A stretch of 64,000 bases of DNA from Siphonodentalium dalli (Eukaryota > Mollusca > Scaphopoda > Gadilida > Siphonodentaliidae). The notes under the pieces are model-generated. The model had not been told where the DNA came from and did not search any database. It saw only the letters and a list, made by a program, of their open reading frames with translations. The stretch lies in the NCBI GenBank assembly GCA_032622095.1, contig CP136065.1, forward strand, positions 151,905,577 to 151,969,576, written 5' to 3'. Positions 60,495 to 64,000 of the stretch are shown piece by piece; position 1 is the first letter of the stretch, and the number at the start of each line of letters is the position of its first letter. A program made the translations under genes and the position numbers.

Positions 60495-62980
60495 TTGACA
60501 TAGTTGACTTTACTCAGTTGTTTTGGGAAATTATTTACCAAAATATTATCAAATAGGATCAACAAATATCTAGAAGAACATGAAGTAATGAAAGAAAATC
60601 AATCCGGTTTCAGAAAAGGATATTCCACAGTTGATAATATCTTTGTTCTTCACATGCTGACAGAAATTACTAGGTCACTCAACAGAAGCTTATATTGTGC
60701 ATTCATTGATTTTGAAAAAGCATTTGATAAAGTATGGAGACAGGGACTATGGCACAAACTTCTATCTAACGGTGTTAATGGAAAAATATTTAAAGTCATT
60801 TGCAATATGTACTCGAACATTAAGTCCAAAGTTCAACTAGGAAATGAGCACTCCAATTACTTTCCGTGTTTATCTGGTGTCCGACAAGGTGAGAATCTTT
60901 CACCAATACTCTTTGCACTGTACGTAAACGACTTGGAATCTTATCTGACAAATACAGGAGTTATTGGTCTGCCAAAATTGTCGAATGATATTGAAAACAA
61001 TTTGAACATCTATATGAAACTTTTTGTAATTTTGTATGCAGATGATACTGTACTAATGGCAGAAACACCTACAAAATTGCAAACTGCTTTGGATTCATTC
61101 TATAAGTACTGTGAAATGTGGAAATTAACAGTTAATGTCGATAAAACTAAAATAATGTTGATATCAAAGCGTAGCCTTCCAAAAAAGAGAAAATTTTTCT
61201 ATAATGGGAGGGAAATTGAAGTTGTTAAAAAATTTAATTACCTGGGAATAATACATACTAAATCTGGTTCATATACGGAGGCAAAGAAGGTGCTTGTAGA
61301 TAAAGCCACTAGAGCAATGTACGCTATAATCACCAAATCAAGAGCACACTGCCTTTCGGTAAAGGACCAATTTGATTTATTTGATGCACAAGTTGTACCC
61401 ATACTTGCTTATGGATCTGAAATTTGGGGTACAGGAAATAATGATATAATTGAGAATATACATAGAAAATTTTGTAAGTTTATTTTACGGCTAAAACCAT
61501 CCACATGCAATTATATGTTGTATGGAGAGAGCGGCCGTATGCCAATTGATATATTAATAAACATGCGCGTGGTGAAGTATTGGTTGAAAGTAGTAAATAT
61601 GAATTGTAATAGATATTGTAAAATATTATATATGTTGGCGCTAAAACTCAGTAATGTCTCATCCTCTAATTTCACGTGGATAAACAAAGTTAAGCAAACT
61701 TTAACAGAATGTGGTCAGATCCACTTAATGGATATAGGTAAAATTCCCTGTACTGAGCGATTACTCTCATACATTGAGTGCAACCTTATTTGTAGATTCC
61801 GAAATAAATGGAAAAATGATATAGAAGCCTCGGGCAGTAGGGGAATTATATACAAAATGTTCAAACAAGATATCAATTTTGAAGATTACTTGAGCATTCT
61901 TGATACCAGAAACCGGTTAACATTATGCAGATTCCGTACATGTAACCACCAGCTACCTATAGAGACGGGCCGATGGAATAATATTGATATCGCTGACAGA
62001 ATATGCCCAAAGTGTCACAAATACATTGGTGATGAATTTCATTATTTATTGGAATGTGAGTTCTTTACGGATGTAAGAAAACGCCTTTTACAACCAAAAT
62101 ATAGTAGACGAATAAATGCTACCGCGATAAATGAAATTCTCAATATGAAGAATCCCATATTACTACGCAGACTTTGTTCTTTCATTCGGATCATCACGAA
62201 CGTATTATCAGATCACAATTAATGCATCGAAATCTCTCGTCATGAATCTGTCTAATTTTGATCTGCTATGATATATGTGTATAGTCGAGCAGACGACACG
62301 GATTAACATTCATTAATCTATGGTGATGGTCAGATTCGGGATTTGACAGAAAGTCTCAAACTTTCTGCTGAATTTAGCTAGCTGAGCATCCACATTGATG
62401 AATGGATGTGAACCAAGAATTAAAGTAAATACCTGCCAACAAGCGCAATGAGGATTCAAGTATATTTACATTTATATCAGTTATAATTGATTATTTAAAT
62501 AGTCATACGTTATGACATTGATACTTGGCTTTTATGTAGGTATATTAGTATATATGTATGGTTCCCGGAATCAATTATACGATAGTCACTAGTGAACGAT
62601 ATGGCAATCATCGATGGTATAAATACTAAATTGACGACCTACATGTAGTAACCTATTATTTGTACTTAAATCTAAACACATGTGTGACTGTGAAGACATC
62701 AACCTTTTATGTCAGCGTTGCGACTAAATAGTTTACTCCAACCAACAAGGTTTCACACGAGATTGCGCCGTCATTACTCTTGGCGAAAATAAGCTACAGT
62801 AGCGATGTCAGAATAAAACTCGGAATATACATTCATCGAATTTCAACATACCATCGACCCGGAACCATATGTACATATCTATTGTATAATATTTCTATAT
62901 ATCTATTGTTTATATAATTCTATATCTCAATATCCTTATGTTATACATGTATTAACTTGGATGAGAGAATAAAGCATTGG
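60495..62980 (+). mobile_element. 5'-truncated LINE (jockey/CR1 group)
   Basis: The truncation point near 60495 joins a family d MITE. A 3' UTR of about 750 bp may run to near 62980, where AATAAA (62968-62973) precedes GCATTGG. No poly(A) tail or target duplication was identified, so the 3' limit is provisional. Confidence 0.6.
60504..62222 (+). CDS. non-LTR retrotransposon reverse transcriptase, 5'-truncated
   Basis: 572 codons open from just after an in-frame TAG to TAA at 62220-62222. It starts within the first reverse transcriptase block (TLLSCFGKLFTKILSNRINK). Downstream are FIDFEKAFDKVW (67-78), GVRQGENLSP (125-134, Glu where Cys or Asp is usual) and YADDT (178-182) with the two catalytic Asp. 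A C-terminal CxxC...H...C cluster (C501, C504, H513, C518) matches the zinc-like motif of jockey/CR1-group LINEs. The missing part would hold the endonuclease and ORF1. No internal stop suggests a young insertion. It lacks the sequence needed for autonomous movement. Confidence 0.93.
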   Translation: MTLLSCFGKLFTKILSNRINKYLEEHEVMKENQSGFRKGYSTVDNIFVLHMLTEITRSLNRSLYCAFIDFEKAFDKVWRQGLWHKLLSNGVNGKIFKVICNMYSNIKSKVQLGNEHSNYFPCLSGVRQGENLSPILFALYVNDLESYLTNTGVIGLPKLSNDIENNLNIYMKLFVILYADDTVLMAETPTKLQTALDSFYKYCEMWKLTVNVDKTKIMLISKRSLPKKRKFFYNGREIEVVKKFNYLGIIHTKSGSYTEAKKVLVDKATRAMYAIITKSRAHCLSVKDQFDLFDAQVVPILAYGSEIWGTGNNDIIENIHRKFCKFILRLKPSTCNYMLYGESGRMPIDILINMRVVKYWLKVVNMNCNRYCKILYMLALKLSNVSSSNFTWINKVKQTLTECGQIHLMDIGKIPCTERLLSYIECNLICRFRNKWKNDIEASGSRGIIYKMFKQDINFEDYLSILDTRNRLTLCRFRTCNHQLPIETGRWNNIDIADRICPKCHKYIGDEFHYLLECEFFTDVRKRLLQPKYSRRINATAINEILNMKNPILLRRLCSFIRIITNVLSDHN

Positions 62981-63665
62981 TTAGCATTATTTTTGGTAAT
63001 TATCAATTCTGATAACTGAAGCATGTTTTGAAGAAATGTTGTAGTTGTTGGAATCTGATGATACAGGGACCATCAAATCGGAATTGTGTACATGTACCTA
63101 TAATAACGATGTTAGTATTATTATTTATTTGTTATTTAGGCGATTGTTTATTTGAAGAACTATATTTATCCATGGATATGACATCATACATGACATACTC
63201 ATCTGCTAAAGTGTAAGAACAAACAAGTAAAATTCTGACAAAAATTTGACTCCCATCTTGAAGATGACCTGTGTGTTCTCAAAGGTGAACCAAACACAAT
63301 TGCAAATATCAGGAGACTCTTTTCAGAATAGCTCATGTTATCATTTAGACAATGAAAATATTATGATTTCTAAGTCAAGCAAAGGCACATAGGTCGGTCA
63401 TAAATCATTGGACCATGAAAAAGTTTGATCTTGACCGGTGTTTTCTGATGTGTAAACCATTTACCAGATATCAAGAAATTTTGTAAAACACTGTTCAAGT
63501 TATCATCTGGATAACCTAAGAATTAATTATTTTGAGCCGAAAAAGGGACATAACAAAATCAAACTTTCCTCAATAATGTAATGGTTATTCCTCATAACAA
63601 CTGCAGTTGACATCCGGACAAGTTTTGGATGGACACACGGAAGGATGAATGGACACGGTTGATTA
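62981..63665. other. sequence right of the LINE, likely annexin intron or upstream DNA
   Basis: It contains one diverged unit of the CATAAC-core repeats at 63410-63640 (GAAAAAGGGACATAAC and GTTTTGGATGGACACACGG). No annexin N-terminal exon could be recognised. Confidence 0.4.
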
Positions 63666-63671
63666 CAATAG

Positions 63672-64000
63672 TAGTGATGGGCGGTTTTGAAATTTTGACT
63701 TGGTTACGGTTTCGGTTTGGACTAAAAGAGTTGACTCTCGGTTTTCGTTTCGGTTTTTTATAGTAGATTGCATATATGTGTTGAGAAGAGAGCTTAATGT
63801 GCCAAGATTCAGTAGGTATTAATCAAGTATGAAGACAAATGTACCGAGATAAAGGGGATCGTGCGATGTTGCAGCTAATTTGGGGCTAATTCCCAATTTC
63901 CCCACCCACGTGTGACATCGCAGCTGAATCAGTAGTTCGATGTACGATATATTAAGTTATTTAACGAAATACTACCTACAGTGTATTGTAACTGTTTATC
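63672..64000. mobile_element. left end of a hAT-like element, cut by the window
   Basis: TAGTGATGGGCGGTTTTG followed by repeated CGGTTTCGGTTTGG-type motifs has the form of the other hAT ends here (TAGNG start, subterminal repeats). The other end is outside the window. Confidence 0.45.

Overview
The window is animal nuclear DNA: A+T-rich, with spliced genes, long introns and dense DNA transposons. The two gene families present, the large number of TTAA-flanked miniature elements, and tandem arrays carrying an AGGGCCATAACTC-type core suggest a marine lophotrochozoan, most likely a mollusc. That placement is inference. There is no operon, CRISPR array, rRNA or recognisable tRNA.

Two host genes face each other tail to tail. 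On the + strand (1292-24589) are seven exons and the stop codon of a class C beta-lactamase-like serine hydrolase (LACTB/EstB type). Its first coding exon lies to the left of the window or was not recognised. One of its introns appears to be GC-AG. On the - strand (59884-32209) are nine exons and the stop codon of a four-repeat annexin. It has an acidic N-terminal extension and an extra segment between repeats 2 and 3. Its 5' exon(s) lie to the right. Exon phases agree at every junction listed, giving 399 and 414 visible residues. About 7.6 kb of repeat-rich DNA separates the two stop codons.

The rest is mostly mobile DNA, much of it nested. From left to right: TTAA-flanked piggyBac-type elements (23-1035; 28597-29777, the latter with transposase relics); palindromic TTAACCCTTTC elements; hAT-type elements, three with clear 8-bp target duplications (6790-7726, 37041-38105, 51899-53160); a 4.2-kb element with inverted repeats of about 0.8 kb (14970-19151); a GGCC-ended, TTA-flanked element (19158-21421) with a relative at 35315-36955 encoding a related unidentified protein; diverged tandem arrays; and a 5'-truncated non-LTR retrotransposon with an open reverse transcriptase frame (60504-62222).

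The most novel-looking material is a pair of large elements in annexin introns (42306-46990 and about 50688-57197). They share the terminal motif CACTGAACTATATGG but little else. The second has 172-bp inverted repeats that are identical by eye and interrupts an older palindromic element. It also contains duplicated gag-like relics, a tandem duplication, and a hAT element inside a further inverted pair. I could not assign these two elements to a known superfamily.
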